Shown here piece by piece: positions 33,501 to 44,095 of a DNA stretch of 64,000 bases. The position numbers and the translations under genes are program-made. Within the stretch, counting starts at the first letter, position 1. Every line of letters starts with the position of its first letter. The DNA comes from Patiria pectinifera (Eukaryota; Echinodermata; Asteroidea; Valvatida; Asterinidae): the NCBI GenBank assembly GCA_029964075.1, contig CM057149.1, positions 16,816,197-16,880,196 on the forward strand, written 5' to 3'. A model generated the notes under the pieces. The model did not search any database. It was not told the origin of the DNA and was given only the letters and a program-made list of their open reading frames with translations.

Positions 33501-34927
33501 GGATGGACATGGATAAGTCTAGTCTTTAGCCTCATTTTGAAAGCCCTTGACTTCCCTCTCATGTGCAAAATATTGAAGAAAAATCACCTTTTAAAATTGA
33601 GTTCAGTTTTCAAACTTAATTGGTGAAATGCCAAGGACCTTGTCTTTGCCCAATGAAAATTTTGGAGAATTTTGCATTTCTAAAGAGTAAGTAAAGTTGG
33701 TCTGATTTTGTTTTGCAATGCAGGTTTTTGAGCAATAAAATCCCAGTGTGGGTGCACCCCCTGAACATAATTACACTTAACTTGTACAAAAGACATGCGC
33801 AGGTACATAGGGAGATTGATTCTTCGTACCTACAGCTGTGTACTTTATGCTCCGATAAATAAGTTAACGAAGACAAATACTTGACGGAATACAGTCAGCA
33901 CCACACGAAGCACCTTGTTAAAAAACATATTAGGCAAGACAAGATCGAGGAAGACACCATTTTGAAAAGGTAGGAGCGAGGGTTCACAGTTCAATATTAA
34001 CACTAGAGGTTCGCGTTTGTTGTTACAAACGCAGAGTGGTCGGGTAGACAACTATTTCATTAGACATTGTCCAGTTAAGTTATCAATATGTTTTTGTCAG
34101 AAAAAAAAAAAGGATCAAGAACTTCAACATTATTTTCCAGTAATTTATTTTCCGGTTTGATGACGTCATCAGTCAAAAAAGGGAAGGGAGAACACTTGTT
34201 TATCTTTTAGTAAAAATAACGCATGGAAATATTGAATTTAAGTGTATGTTATAATAACACCCAACTTCCGGGTTTAATGACGTCACAGTATTTGGAAACA
34301 AAGGGTCAATTTAAAGTGTAACATATTTTGGGCAAAAAAAGCCACGAGACAGGGATCAAATGATGGATTTAAATTAAAAATAAAATGATAATTGTTGAAA
34401 TCCCCCTACAGTAACTTCCGGTCGGATGACGTCATGGTTATGAAACCTTGCAAATTAATTTGTGGTTGCTCACGGGATATATTAGGGCAATTTCATAAAA
34501 ATTTGATTGAGGGTTTTAACATTTTTGGCGCTTGAAAGTTGATTAATTGAAAAAAAGTGGTGGCCCAGAATGGAAAACTTTCCGTATTATTTTTTCAAAA
34601 ATAAGAAAATAATTAATTTTTTGATTTGAAAAAAGAATCATTCAAATAAAATCAGTAAACCTGTGTAACTCTTCTCTGCGCCTTTTTGACCTCTCCGATG
34701 CCCAACACAGCTTCATAAACCTGCAGCAAAGACACCACTCTTCCGTCACTCCGTAGCCTACTCAGCAGACCGGTCGGTGCTGCCTCACCACGCGGTGCTG
34801 CACCGCCACCGGCCGCCGGCCTCCCCGGCCCACTGACCGAGTTCTCCGCTGCGCCCGACGAACTCGTCGACATCGTTCGCAGTGCTCGAATCACGGTCAG
34901 CTTTTGAAAGTCGAACTGCCTCGCCAT
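29481..34927 (-). CDS. CCDC51: CCDC51/MITOK-like mitochondrial K+ channel protein, copy A
   Basis: Two coding exons (34,661-34,927 and 29,481-30,512) join to 432 residues; human CCDC51 has 411. CCDC51/MITOK is the inner-membrane pore subunit of the mitochondrial ATP-sensitive K+ channel, with two membrane helices and a coiled coil facing the matrix. Seen here: YE..LGIGEVKKAQRRV near residues 70-88, a coiled coil to ~residue 180 with ERNTFALLSAAVRESHEK (the family block SLFSAAVRESHEKE), helix 1 with GSIIGLLGS repeats (~187-214), a long helical region, and a C-terminal helix ending LSILYRIF (~411-430). Odd: helix 1 has a 7-residue duplication, and residues ~239-329 are five tandem repeats. Intact frame, GT-AG intron. 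Whether all three copies are expressed is unknown. Confidence 0.87.
29793..30065 (-). repeat. Coding tandem repeat, five units of 57/45 bp
   Basis: Units encode QLRDLQGLVTDIWTTIDSS and variants (19, 19, 15, 19, 19 residues); the third lacks four residues. Copy C has one unit and copy B a remnant. The heptad-like Leu/Ile spacing suggests that a helix is lengthened. Confidence 0.92.
30513..34660 (-). other. MITOK copy A intron (4.15 kb)
   Basis: Donor GTTTAC, acceptor TAG. Colinear and highly similar along its whole length to copy B's intron (47,815-51,985). Only the first ~230 bp and last ~40 bp resemble copy C's 534-bp intron. No exon or complete mobile element recognised inside. Confidence 0.75.
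34661..34927 (-). CDS. CCDC51: MITOK copy A, exon 1
   Basis: The ATG at 34,927 opens MARQFDFQKLTVIRALRTMS, a basic, hydroxylated N-terminus of the kind used for mitochondrial import, followed by a Gly/Ala/Pro-rich linker and LLSRLRSDGRVVSLLQVYE. GC-rich compared with its surroundings. The donor follows VTQ. Confidence 0.88.
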
Positions 34928-35445
34928 GCTAATGATAACACTGAATGCTTAGAGATTGATAGGCTTAAAATGACAAATTTTACTTTTTGTTTTCGAGGTT
35001 TTTTTGGGGGGGAATACCACACCTTTCTGGCAGGTTGTGTTATGCAGTCTGCGTAACAATACGTGGGGTCAGAGGTCAATAAAAACAGAGTGCATAATCA
35101 AAACATATTTCCGTAAACAAAGCATTTATTTGGAGCATCTATAGAATGCAGGGCCACGTCGGAAAAGGTTTTTTTTTTGTAGTTGGATCTGATGTGATCG
35201 AGTGGGGTCGTTGAATAGAATGGCACTCTCTTGAGAACGAAGCAACGTTGGTACATGCATGGTACATGAGACTTCCCCTATGCGCACGCGGGTACGGTAT
35301 GAACGTACGTACCTGTAGACGTATCAAAAAAAATAGAGGGCGGTTTAAACAGTGAATGAGCATGAAGTAATTATTGTGATCAATAGAAGGCGCTCCAGAG
35401 AATGAATTATTGACAAGTACGTAGTATTTACACCGAGTGAGACGG

Positions 35446-35603
35446 ATTATATTTCGCCAACTCCGGAGAGACTCACCTGTAGATTGTTTCTCGTATTGCA
35501 ATCTGATCCACCCTTAGAAGCTAATAGAACGTACCTCATAAGCATAACAAAAGGTCCTTCCTGCGTGGTAGTGAAGCTGCGTTCTCCCAGGGTATCTGTG
35601 TCT
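35446..35603. repeat. DIRS left inverted terminal repeat
   Basis: From ATTATATTTCGCCAACTCC to GGGTATCTGTGTC; the reverse complement lies at 40,400-40,545 with small differences (for example TCATAAGCATAAC versus TCATTAGCATAAC). Confidence 0.9.
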
Positions 35604-35614
35604 TTGTTTTTTTT

Positions 35615-36154
35615 GTGTCGCGGTCTATCCACACGCTTTTATCTTGCTCGCGTTCTAAACGACAACTTTCCGTGATAAATTACAAGGATTTACTCCATCA
35701 TGCCGAAGTCTCGTCAGAGTTTTCCTTCAGCTCCGTGTCTCGACCCCCTGACGATGAGAAACCTCCTTCGCCTGCAGAAGACATCTTAGCTGTGGCAGCT
35801 AGAGAGATTTCCCCTTCGGGGGTAAATTTGGCGGACCAAGCCAAGGCTCCTCAGTGGGCTGACGGCTTTTCGGGCGGCGGGTCTCCATGCCCAAAGCCCC
35901 CTGCAAGTGCAACAGATCCGCGGCCTAGTACGTCAGCTCCGTCTGGTACTGGCCCTGGTGCGCCACGCCCACCGACTACAGCTCAACCGCACTTTACACA
36001 GTTCCCCGCTCAGTCGGGCAACTGGTACCCTCAGCCACCATCAGCTCCCTGGGGAACCCCTGGTGGCCCTGGCCCATGCCTCTCCAGCATTTTCTGTACC
36101 CCCTGCTGGTCGTTTGAAATATTTTTCTCACAACTGGTTGAAGTTGACTCATGA
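35615..36154 (+). pseudogene. DIRS ORF1 (Gag-like, Pro-rich) fragment
   Basis: About 180 residues with an acidic N-terminal half and a Pro/Ser/Thr/Gly-rich second half (GTGPGAPRPPTTAQ). Position before the polymerase fits DIRS ORF1, which is poorly conserved. The frame is lost around 36,110-36,150 where the polymerase frame begins elsewhere. Confidence 0.65.
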
Positions 36155-37357
36155 CCCTTGGGCCGTGGATGGTTACTGTATCAGTTTCACATCTACACCG
36201 GTTCAGTCTTTTGCTCCTGTAACCCGGGCTCAGTCCGAGGAACACGCTTCAATTTTTAACCTCGAGATACAGAAGATGCTCGATAAAGGTGCAGTTTCAG
36301 TAGTTCAACCCGTTCAGGGACAATTTATTTCTACTTTTTCATGGTTCCTAAGTCTTCAGGGGATCTCCGTCCAGTGATTAATTTAAGACCTTTGAATAGG
36401 TTTATCTCGTACCATCATTTCAAGATGGAAAACATTTCTTCAGTGAAAGATCTCTTAGTGCAGGGGGATTGGATGTGTAAAATAGACCTGAAAGATGCTT
36501 ATTTTTCAGTTCCTATTAAGTCTGAACATAGGAAATTTCTCCGTTTTTTGTGGAACAAGGTCATTTATGAGTTTACTTGTCTTCCTTTCGGATTGTGTAG
36601 TGCGCCCCGTACCTTTACTGAGATACTTAAACCACTTGCCTTCCACCTCAGACAACGTGGTATTCGTTGTATTTTTTACCTGGATGATATTCTTGTCCTC
36701 GAGTCTTCCTACGAAGGATGTGTGACAAATACTCAAGTGACAACCAGTTTCCTTCAAGATTTGGGTTTCATTATCAACATAGAGAAATCCATTCTTGTCC
36801 CTGCTCAGAATTTAATATACCTTGGTTTTCTTATCGACTCTTCATCCATGACTCTCTCTCTGAACCAGGAGAAGATCGTAAAGATAATCAACCACTGCCA
36901 AGAGATTTTGGAGGCGGAAACTGTCACAGTTCGACAACTCTCAAGCCTCATCGGCAGGTTATCGTCCACAATTCTGGCAGTTTTTCAAGCCCAGATCTTC
37001 TACCGCAGTCTTCAGGAGGACAAAATCTCCGCCCTCCGCAGGGAGAACAGTCACGAATCAGCTGTCACCCTTTCACAAGCTTCCCTGGAGGAGCTGCGAA
37101 CATGGGTGCAATGTCTTCATGCATGGAACGGTCGGCATTTTCTTCATCCGACGCCAGATTTGACTCTTCAAACAGACGCTTCTATGTCGGGATGGGGAGC
37201 TTGTCTTCACTCCACGATAGGCGGCCGTTGGACAACTCTAGAACAACAACATTATATCAACTACCTCGAACTGTTAGCAGTTTGGTATGCCATCCGATCT
37301 TTCCTCGCAGAGAGGCGGGACATCCATGTTCTTCTTCAGATGGACAGTTCAACAGCC
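36100..37357 (+). pseudogene. DIRS reverse transcriptase and first part of RNase H
   Basis: The N-terminal polymerase lead-in (HNWLKLTHDPWAV, FTSTPVQSF) is in one frame to ~36,340. The main frame then has SSGDLRPVINLRPLN, CKIDLKDAYF, LPFGLCSAPRTF and the catalytic YLDDIL, then an RNase H start (LQTDASMSGWGACL, NYLELLAVWYAI, LLQMDSSTA). At least one frameshift lies near 36,340. At 37,357 the frame runs into the solo LTR. Confidence 0.9.
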
Positions 37358-38610
37358 TGTCACAAACCCGGGTCCCCCCCTACCCTCTCACACGCAATGT
37401 GTCCCCGGTCTCATCATAACAACGCTCAGACAAAATAATAAATGCAGGCAAATTTACAGGGTACAACTATTTATTTACACTATCTACACAAATATATCAA
37501 AATCAGCAAATGGGGAGAATTCTGCCAAGTAAATTATAAAATGCAAACACCAGATTCATACTCTAATTTCATGACCTATAGGACCAATATTAATAATTTA
37601 CATATTCACCATACATTTACAACCCGAAGTCGCTGAAAGGCGAAAAGCTAACAGTTCTTAGGATGAGTCTTTGTCCAGCGGTCCAAGAACCGGTCCTTGC
37701 TTGACACTGAAGTGGTGGACGATTCTTGGGGCTTGGAGGATGAGATATCCGCGACCTTGGTCTTGAGCGGACGGGCCTCAGGGATGTATCGGCCGGTGGG
37801 ATGTATCGGCGCAGTCCCCAACCAATGGGTGGATCCAACAGTGAATGGCGACTGGATTTAACTCCACAAAAAGGAGCCCTGAAATAATATTAAATATAAT
37901 AATAACCACCTACCCTATTTTCAGGCTGTAATTATAGAATCAACTGATCCCACAAAAATATTTCTATCAGCCCAAAAGGGCGTGTCCCATAAAGCAGATT
38001 TGCAATGTAGCGCATTCAAATATGCACAAGGTACAAAACAGCTCCAGCAAAATTGATACATTCACTGATGTTTAAATGAACTAATTACTTTATACTAATG
38101 AAACAAATATTAAAATGAAACTTACAGTACATTACTGGCTCCTAAAACTTGGACCACCGTCACAGGATGCAAAATTCGCTGTCTAAAACACAGCTCTTCA
38201 GACCAGGCAAAATTCCGCCCAAAATGGCAGGAAAAATCTCTCTGCAACTAACGCTGCTGAAGGGTAGGCTATCGCCTTATCTGGATTCTCAAACATCCAC
38301 TCAAACTCTTCAAAATGTTGGAGCTATCGCTCTACAGTGTGCTATCGCACCACAAGCCTGTCTGCTTCTAACTAAAAACTGCACCCAATGCATGTATGTG
38401 CACACTTCAGTGAGCCAGTATAGTATGCTAATTTCACCTTTAGAAAGTTTACCTGCACATGCCACACATAGAAGTAAACTATGCAGGGCCACACCTTAAT
38501 TTGCATAAAATGTGTATATAAAAGGAACTAGGGCAAACTTCGCCACACGTAGTTCAAACAAATCCTAAGGAACTTATACTTGGCGTAAAATATCAGGCTG
38601 ACCTGTGACA
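37358..38610 (+). mobile_element. Solo LTR nested in DIRS RNase H
   Basis: 1,253 bp, starting TGTCACA and ending TGTGACA, with an exact 5-bp duplication CAGCC on either side (37,353-37,357; 38,611-38,615). A TATATAAAAGG box at ~38,513 suggests plus orientation with the start of transcription ~70 bp from the end. No internal retroelement genes; the short frames within are not genes. Removing the LTR and one CAGCC would put the two RNase H halves back in one frame. Confidence 0.88.
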
Positions 38611-38615
38611 CAGCC

Positions 38616-39371
38616 ATTGCATATATCAACCACCAAGGAGGGACTCACTCGGTTCCAATGTCTCGACTAGCTGTCAAGATCTGGGTATGGTGTCTCAAGA
38701 GAAACATCACTCTAGCCGGCTCAACATATACCGGGGTCTCAGAACATCACAGCAGACAGGATGTCACGAGTGTTCGATACGCCGATCGGGCGGAATGGCA
38801 ACTCCTCCCAGAAGTCTTCCGCAACATCATGGATGCCCTACGTTTTGTCCCATTGGTAGACCTCTTTGCGTCTCGCCTGAATACACAACTAGAAACGTTC
38901 GTTTCATGGCAGCCAGACCCCATGGCTTGGAGGGTCAATGTTCTTCTTCTAAACTGGAAAGGTGTAAACGGCTACGCTTTTCCTCCGTTTTCACTTCTTC
39001 TGAGATTCCTTCAAAAGATCCGCAGAGAGGAAGCTACAGTTATTCTTGTCGCTCCAGTATGGAAGACTCAAGCTTGGTACCCCATGCTGCTGGAACTAGC
39101 AATAGACATACCACTGCTCCTCCCAAGGAGAACAGATCTCCTTCAGCTTCCCCACGATAGGTCACAAGTTCATCCACTGATAGGCCACCTCCAACTGGCC
39201 GCATGGAAGTTATCAGGGCAAATCTCTCTTCAGAGGGACTTTCACAGACGGTGTCAGCCGCAATCCTTGCTTCTTGGAGACCACGGTCCAATGCACAGTA
39301 TAACTCAGCCTGGAGAAGGTGGGCAAGCTGGTGTTTACAGAGGAAACTTGATCCAGTTCACACCCCTGTAG
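38616..39371 (+). pseudogene. DIRS RNase H remainder and downstream domain
   Basis: Continues the RNase H fold after the LTR (AYINHQGG, SRLAVKIWVWCL), then VPLVDLFASRLNTQLETFVSW and NGYAFPPFSLL, typical of DIRS/Ngaro-type polyproteins. The motif that usually reads as Asn-x-x-Ala-Asp-x-x-Ser-Arg is degenerate (EHHSRQ). Confidence 0.82.
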
Positions 39372-40175
39372 CTGATTTCTTAGAGTTTCTTCAGCAGTTG
39401 TTTGACGAAGCCCTGTCCTACAGAACCATTAATGGCTATCGTTCTGCGATTTCATCAGCTCACTCCTTAATTGACAATGTGCCTATGGGTCAACATCGTT
39501 TAGTGAAACGATTCTTTAAAGGTATTTTTGGACTTCGCCCTCCAAGACCTAAGTACAACAGCACATGGGACGTTGGGAAAGTCCTTAGATTCATCAAGTC
39601 TCTCCCGACGATCGCCGTTTGTCCTTGAGGCAGTTAACCCTCAAGTTAGCCATGCTGCTTGCACTTGTAACTGTAAGTCGCCGAGCTTCCTTGACAGCTA
39701 TGGACGTCGATAACATGACTCGATCATCTGATGGAAAATACCGTTTTCTGTCAAGCCATCAAAGTGTGTTTCCGTCAGTAAGCCCTTCTATCAAATTGAG
39801 ATTTCCAAGTTCCAGCCGGTCAGAAACCTCTGCCCAGTTCGTTCTTTAGAAGAGTATCTTCAGAGAACCCGACATCACAGAGGTACTGGTTCTTCTAGGA
39901 TGACCCAGCTTTTCCATCCAGTGGTCCCCTCAACCATTTCTAGACGGTTGAAAGACTTAATGTCTCAGTCTGGCATTGATACATCACAGTTTCAGGCCCA
40001 CTCAACAAGAAGTGCAAGTACTTCAGCCGCAGCTCGAGCTGGGGTCTCCACAAGTGAAAATTTAAAAACAGCAGACTGGTCATCAGCCTCTACCTTTGCC
40101 AATTTCTACCACAGACAACTCCCTCTGTCGGACTTTGGAGGTGCTGTGCTGTCATCGGCAACACAAAAGCTTTAA
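39203..40175 (+). pseudogene. DIRS tyrosine recombinase, frameshifted
   Basis: Three frames carry consecutive parts: the N-terminal SAM-like core-binding region (39,203-39,628: WRPRSNAQYNSAWRRWASWC), the first catalytic Arg region (39,619-39,849: LALVTVSRRASLTAMD), and the C-terminal HSTRSAS motif (His-x-x-Arg, ~40,000) with the FYHR tyrosine (~40,104). Catalytic residues R, H, R and Y are all still visible, but at least two frame changes break the gene. Confidence 0.88.
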
Positions 40176-40178
40176 AGT

Positions 40179-40288
40179 CTACAGGGTGAGTCTCTCCGGA
40201 GTTGGCGAAATATAATTCCCCAATTATGTAAAGTACTTACCTGCAATATAATTGGAATTATATGAGACAATGGAGGAGAGACTCAACC
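40179..40288. repeat. DIRS internal complementary region
   Basis: CTACAGGGTGAGTCTCTCC...GGCGAAATATAAT complements the left outer end; CCCCAATTATGTAAAG...GGAGAGACTCAACC complements the right outer end. Their abutment is the template for joining ends in circular DIRS intermediates. Confidence 0.9.
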
Positions 40289-40600
40289 TCCCTCCCTTTT
40301 TTCTTCATTTTCTTACTGCAGATAACCCGCCCGAGTAATTCTGGTTGGTTTCCGATGAGGTTTACCTTACTACCGTTACCTTACTACTAGCTTCAAAAAG
40401 ACACAGATACCCTGGGAGAACGCAGCTTCACTACCACGCCGGGGAAGGACCTTTTGTTATGCTAATGAGGTACGTTCTATTAGCTTCTAAGGGTGGATCA
40501 GATTGCAATACGAGAAACAATCTACAGGTTGAGTGTCTCCTCCATTGTCTCATATTGCAGGTAAGTACTTTACATAATTGGGGAATTGGGATATCTTGGG

Positions 40601-41853
40601 CCAAGTTCGCGCAAGGACTATAGTTGACATATGGTTAACTAACGTTTGCCCGAACTCTGTCTAGTCGACGGTGGTTGACTACGCTAGTCGACTATTTGGA
40701 ACCAGCCTACTGGGGTTGGTTGCATCGCTTGTAACCAATAGCCGCGCGCATTCATAACGCTAGCAGAGAGCCAGGATCCAGAAGTTTTGCGATGACATTT
40801 TAACCAGCGTTTGACTAGAGACGTTCGCACGTTGCTATTAGTGCGCAGGCGCAAGGTACGTCACAAATCAACCACTAGTCGACTGAATGTCCTTGCCCGA
40901 ACTTGGCCTTGGGATGCGTGGATGCGCGGAAGCGCGGATGCGGGCTGGATGAGCATGAAGTCATCAATAGAGGGCGCTTTATTTACCCCAGGACCTTCTA
41001 CAATTCGCTCGTACCCCCCGCCCTGCAAACAGGACGCTGGGATACTCTGATGAGCTTCACAGAATCTTGTGAAGGAGTGGCGTATGACCTATGTATAAAT
41101 CATCTGGCTGCAGCTGTTCAAGACTGCAGTTAGACAATGTGCGCAAATGCTACATATCCGAAAACTTCCTATAGAATTGCGCACATTCCATACCGGATGT
41201 GATTTCTGTTTCATTGCGGACCATGTGGACAAAATTTTAATCGTCGCATAATGCAATCCGACCGTTCGTGATTCGAAACGGAGCCTGAGCGAGTGACGGG
41301 AATTGTAAATTTACAACACAGATCAGTTTTACAGAATTTCCTACATTATATTACGCTTTTCAACGAGAAAAAAAAAACATCTCTAAACTGGAATACAAGA
41401 GTAATAATTCAGTCTTAACGGCCGTTTCAAAACTTGCAGAGTCATGACCTTGATGACGCGCAGGTCACTTGTTATGTAAAATCCAACCGATCAGAGCGTG
41501 AATTCATCAGAGTATCCCAGCGTCCTGTTTGCAGGGCGGGGGATACGAACGAACGGCCAAGGACCATTAGCCGACTAGTGGTTGATTTGTGACGTGCCTT
41601 ACGCCTGCGTACTAATAGCAACGTGCGAACGTCTCTAGTCAAACGCTGGTCAAAATGTCATCGCAAAACGTCTTGATCCTGGCTCCCTGCTGTACGTTAT
41701 GAGTGCGCGCGGCTATGGTTACCAGCGAAGCAACCAACCCCAGTAGGCTGGTTCCAAATAGTCGACTAGGCGTAGTCAACCATCGTCGACAAGACAGAGT
41801 TCGGGCAAACGTTAGTTAACCATTGGTCAACTATAGTCTTTGCGCGAACTTGC
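40601..41853. mobile_element. Large fold-back element
   Basis: 40,601-40,890 is the reverse complement of ~41,570-41,853 (ends CCAAGTTCGCGCAAGGACTA and TTGCGCGAACTTGCAA). A second paired block lies at 41,005-41,058 / 41,505-41,560 (CTGCAAACAGGACGCTGGGA). The left arm is interrupted at ~40,895-41,000 by GGATGCGTGGATGCG-type duplication-unit sequence. A partial extra arm end follows at 41,860-41,906. Non-coding. Confidence 0.75.
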
Positions 41854-41909
41854 AATTGGCCATAGCTGACTAGACAGAGTTCGGGCGAACGTTTAGTCGA
41901 ACAATGGTA

Positions 41910-42990
41910 TACAAATATTGAGTGGCTCAGCGTAGAATGGGATGAATATTATCGCGAGGTAAAATCTGGACTTTTCCATTTCACGAGGCGAAGCCGAGTG
42001 AACTGAAAAGTCTAGATTTTACCGAGCGATAATATTCCTCCCATTTCACAATTTAAAGCCACTCAATATTTGTTTTATATAACTTACATATAGATCCTTG
42101 TCATTTAATATATTTGAACTTTTTTTAATACAAAACTGAAGGAAAATCTGTTTCTCTCTTCAAAACCACCCCATCACGAAAATGTTTGAACCTAACGCTG
42201 TAGCGCTGGCTCTTGGAACAATACGCGCTACGCAAAACGCTGAACGCGCACACCAGCATTCATTTGCACACAAATACCGCGTCGTGATCCTAACTGTTGA
42301 ATAGTATACAAATAAAAATGAATGCTTCGAGTGGTGTAGTAAAACTAGCCTCCCGAGGTGATCCATGGACCATTCTATTTTCCCGAGGAGAAGCCGAGGG
42401 AAAATAGAATGCTCCATGGATCACCGAGGGAGGCTAGTTTTACTTCACCACGAGATAAAGCATTCAATATTTGTTTTATAACACTTCACTCACAGATTCT
42501 GCTTGATTTTAATATTTTACATTATTTAAATCTGAACACAGTTGAAATAAACTTCAATTTCAATACAAAATTGGTGGAAAATGTATTTCTCTCTTAAAAA
42601 CCAACCCTTCACGAAATGTTTGAACCCAAGTCTGCGGCGCGCTCTCTTTGGAATAATACGCGCTACGCACAACGCGCAACGCGCACACCAGCATGCATTT
42701 GCACACAAATACCGCGCCGTGGAAATAGAACTTTGCTTGCTAATGGTATAGTACTTTGGTTGCTATGCGCATAGTACTTTTGGCCGTGCACAGAAAGATA
42801 GCATAATTAGAAAATAACATTTGACTCGCTCTCGGCCAATCAAGACACAGAATCTGTGGGGGTGAGGTGTTATAATATTTCCCATTCCCCATGGGCGGAT
42901 AGTACTTTTTTGAGCCGCGGCGTGAATGGGAGCAATAACGAATGTCATGTGATGTGAGTTCCACCAATCAAATGACTAGGATCTGTATGT
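41910..42990. mobile_element. Hairpin-bearing interspersed repeats, copies 2 and 3
   Basis: 41,910-42,310 matches 20,908-21,330, with hairpin GGTAAAATCTGGACTTTTCC around ACGAGGCGAAGCCGAG. 42,330-42,480 is a different hairpin (AAAACTAGCCTCCC... / ...GGGAGGCTAGTTTT) around CCGAGGAGAAGCCGAGG. 42,525-42,990 repeats the downstream block again. All non-coding. Confidence 0.75.
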
Positions 42991-43079
42991 CAGTTATAAT
43001 ATAATTAACTATAGTCCTGCGCGAACTTGCCCCGTATTTACCGTACCCTATAGGACCCACTACTTTATTTCCCTGTCTA

Positions 43080-43735
43080 AAACCAACCCACCTACCTACT
43101 CAGTCCTTCTTGGATGCGTGGATGCGGGGTTGGCATGAAGTAAATTTTAATTAATAGAGGGCGCTTCATTGGATGCCTGGAGCTCGTTTTGGCGGCCCTT
43201 GAACTGGAACATGTTTCTGACGTCACAGCCGTGACCTGAAACATGTTTACGGTCACAGCGCCAAAACGTGCTCCTGGATGTGCGGATGCGCGGATGCGGA
43301 GTGGGCATGAAGTAAATTTTAATCAATAGCGGGCGCAATAGAATACCGACTTCGCATCCCGCCACGCAGCCATGGATGCACGGATATATAGAATGAAGTG
43401 GCCCTAGTTGCAATCTCGTCCCCAGGGTGTCGAGCAGTACGCGCCCATCACTACCTGCTCTCTCACCCTGGTATTCGACATTTGCATGTGCAAGATTTTT
43501 TTAAACACGTATACGAATGAGGAATAGTCTGGTGCCTGCATGTGCGTTAGTGTAGCGCTTGTTTTTGTATGCGGCGTCTGGGGTAAAAACAGAGTCAATT
43601 CGTCACAGCGCGAGCATGGCGTGAGTTACGAAAACACGATTTATTCTGTTACGATCTTATCGAAACAACATGCAGTATCACATTTCATTTTAATAAATTG
43701 GAAGGAAATGAGTATTTTCGAGAAGGCGTGGACGA
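43080..43735. repeat. Duplication unit A, distal part
   Basis: Paralogous to 53,440-54,545 in unit B: GGATGCGTGGATGCGG, GGGCATGAAGTAAATTTTAA, AGAATGAAGTGGC, CAATCTCGTCCCCAG and CATGGCGTGAGTTACGAAAAC in the same order. Contains the empty site (43,356-43,364) for unit B's 9-bp-duplication MITE. No gene recognised. Confidence 0.8.
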
Positions 43736-43737
43736 AT

Positions 43738-43894
43738 GATCGCGAAACTGCACGTACTGCACGTTTTGAATAACAACACCAAGTACACGATAAAAATCCA
43801 TTTGTTGCCGAATGCAGTATCGGCAACAAATGGATTTTTATCGTGTACTTGGTGTTGTTATTCAAAACGTGCAGTACGTGCAGTTTCGCGATCA
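43738..43894. repeat. Perfect palindrome, ~72-bp arms
   Basis: GATCGCGAAACTGCACGTAC... is followed, after a ~13-base centre (GAATGCAGTATCG), by its exact reverse complement ending GTGCAGTTTCGCGATC. The unit B paralogue (54,550-54,635) has only a single arm. Confidence 0.95.
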
Positions 43895-43896
43895 TG

Positions 43897-44095
43897 CGGA
43901 TTAATAATTCGCCCGGGCGGATTACTAATTCGCCCGTGCGGATTACTAATTCGCCCGTGCGGATTACTAATTCGCCCGTGCGGATTACTAATTCGCCCAG
44001 GCGAATTACTATTTCGCCCGGGCGGATTACTTATTCGCCCGGCGGATTACTAATTTGCCCGGGCGAATTAGTAATTCGCCCAGGCGAAATAGTGG
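43897..44095. repeat. 22-bp tandem repeat GCGGATTACTAATTCGCCCGTG
   Basis: Eight to nine units between the palindrome and the start of unit B, the last ones in inverse orientation (GGGCGAATTAGTAATTCGCCC). Two decayed units recur inverted at 55,400-55,445. The ends of each unit (CGCCCG/CGGGCG) are self-complementary. Confidence 0.9.

Larger units (their letters stand above)
26640..35445. repeat. Segmental duplication unit A (left part)
   Basis: Colinear with 44,360-52,522 (unit B) and, in part, 57,415-61,000 (unit C). The shared start is AATCTGCACCCTGTTGAAC, then the ATGCCTCCC/CACTATGGAATT region, MITOK exon 2, intron and exon 1. Interrupted in A by the hAT-like element at 27,138-29,245 and followed by the DIRS element. 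Confidence 0.88.
35446..40587 (+). mobile_element. DIRS-like retrotransposon (tyrosine recombinase), degenerate
   Basis: Full set of DIRS landmarks: inverted terminal repeats (35,446-35,603 and 40,400-~40,545), an internal complementary region (40,179-40,288) whose halves complement the left outer end and the right outer end, and ORFs for an N-terminal Gag-like protein, reverse transcriptase/RNase H and a tyrosine recombinase. No target duplication, as expected. Unit B preserves the empty junction (GAGACGGCTTGGGATGTCTTGG-like, near 53,425). Frameshifts and a nested solo LTR make it inactive. Confidence 0.93.

Noticed and set aside
38149..38499. 116-codon frame within the DIRS region
   Set aside because: Lies wholly inside the solo LTR, which is non-coding.
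43897..44095. Regular 22-bp repeats resembling a CRISPR array
   Set aside because: No unique spacers between repeats, host is an animal, and orientation flips within the array.
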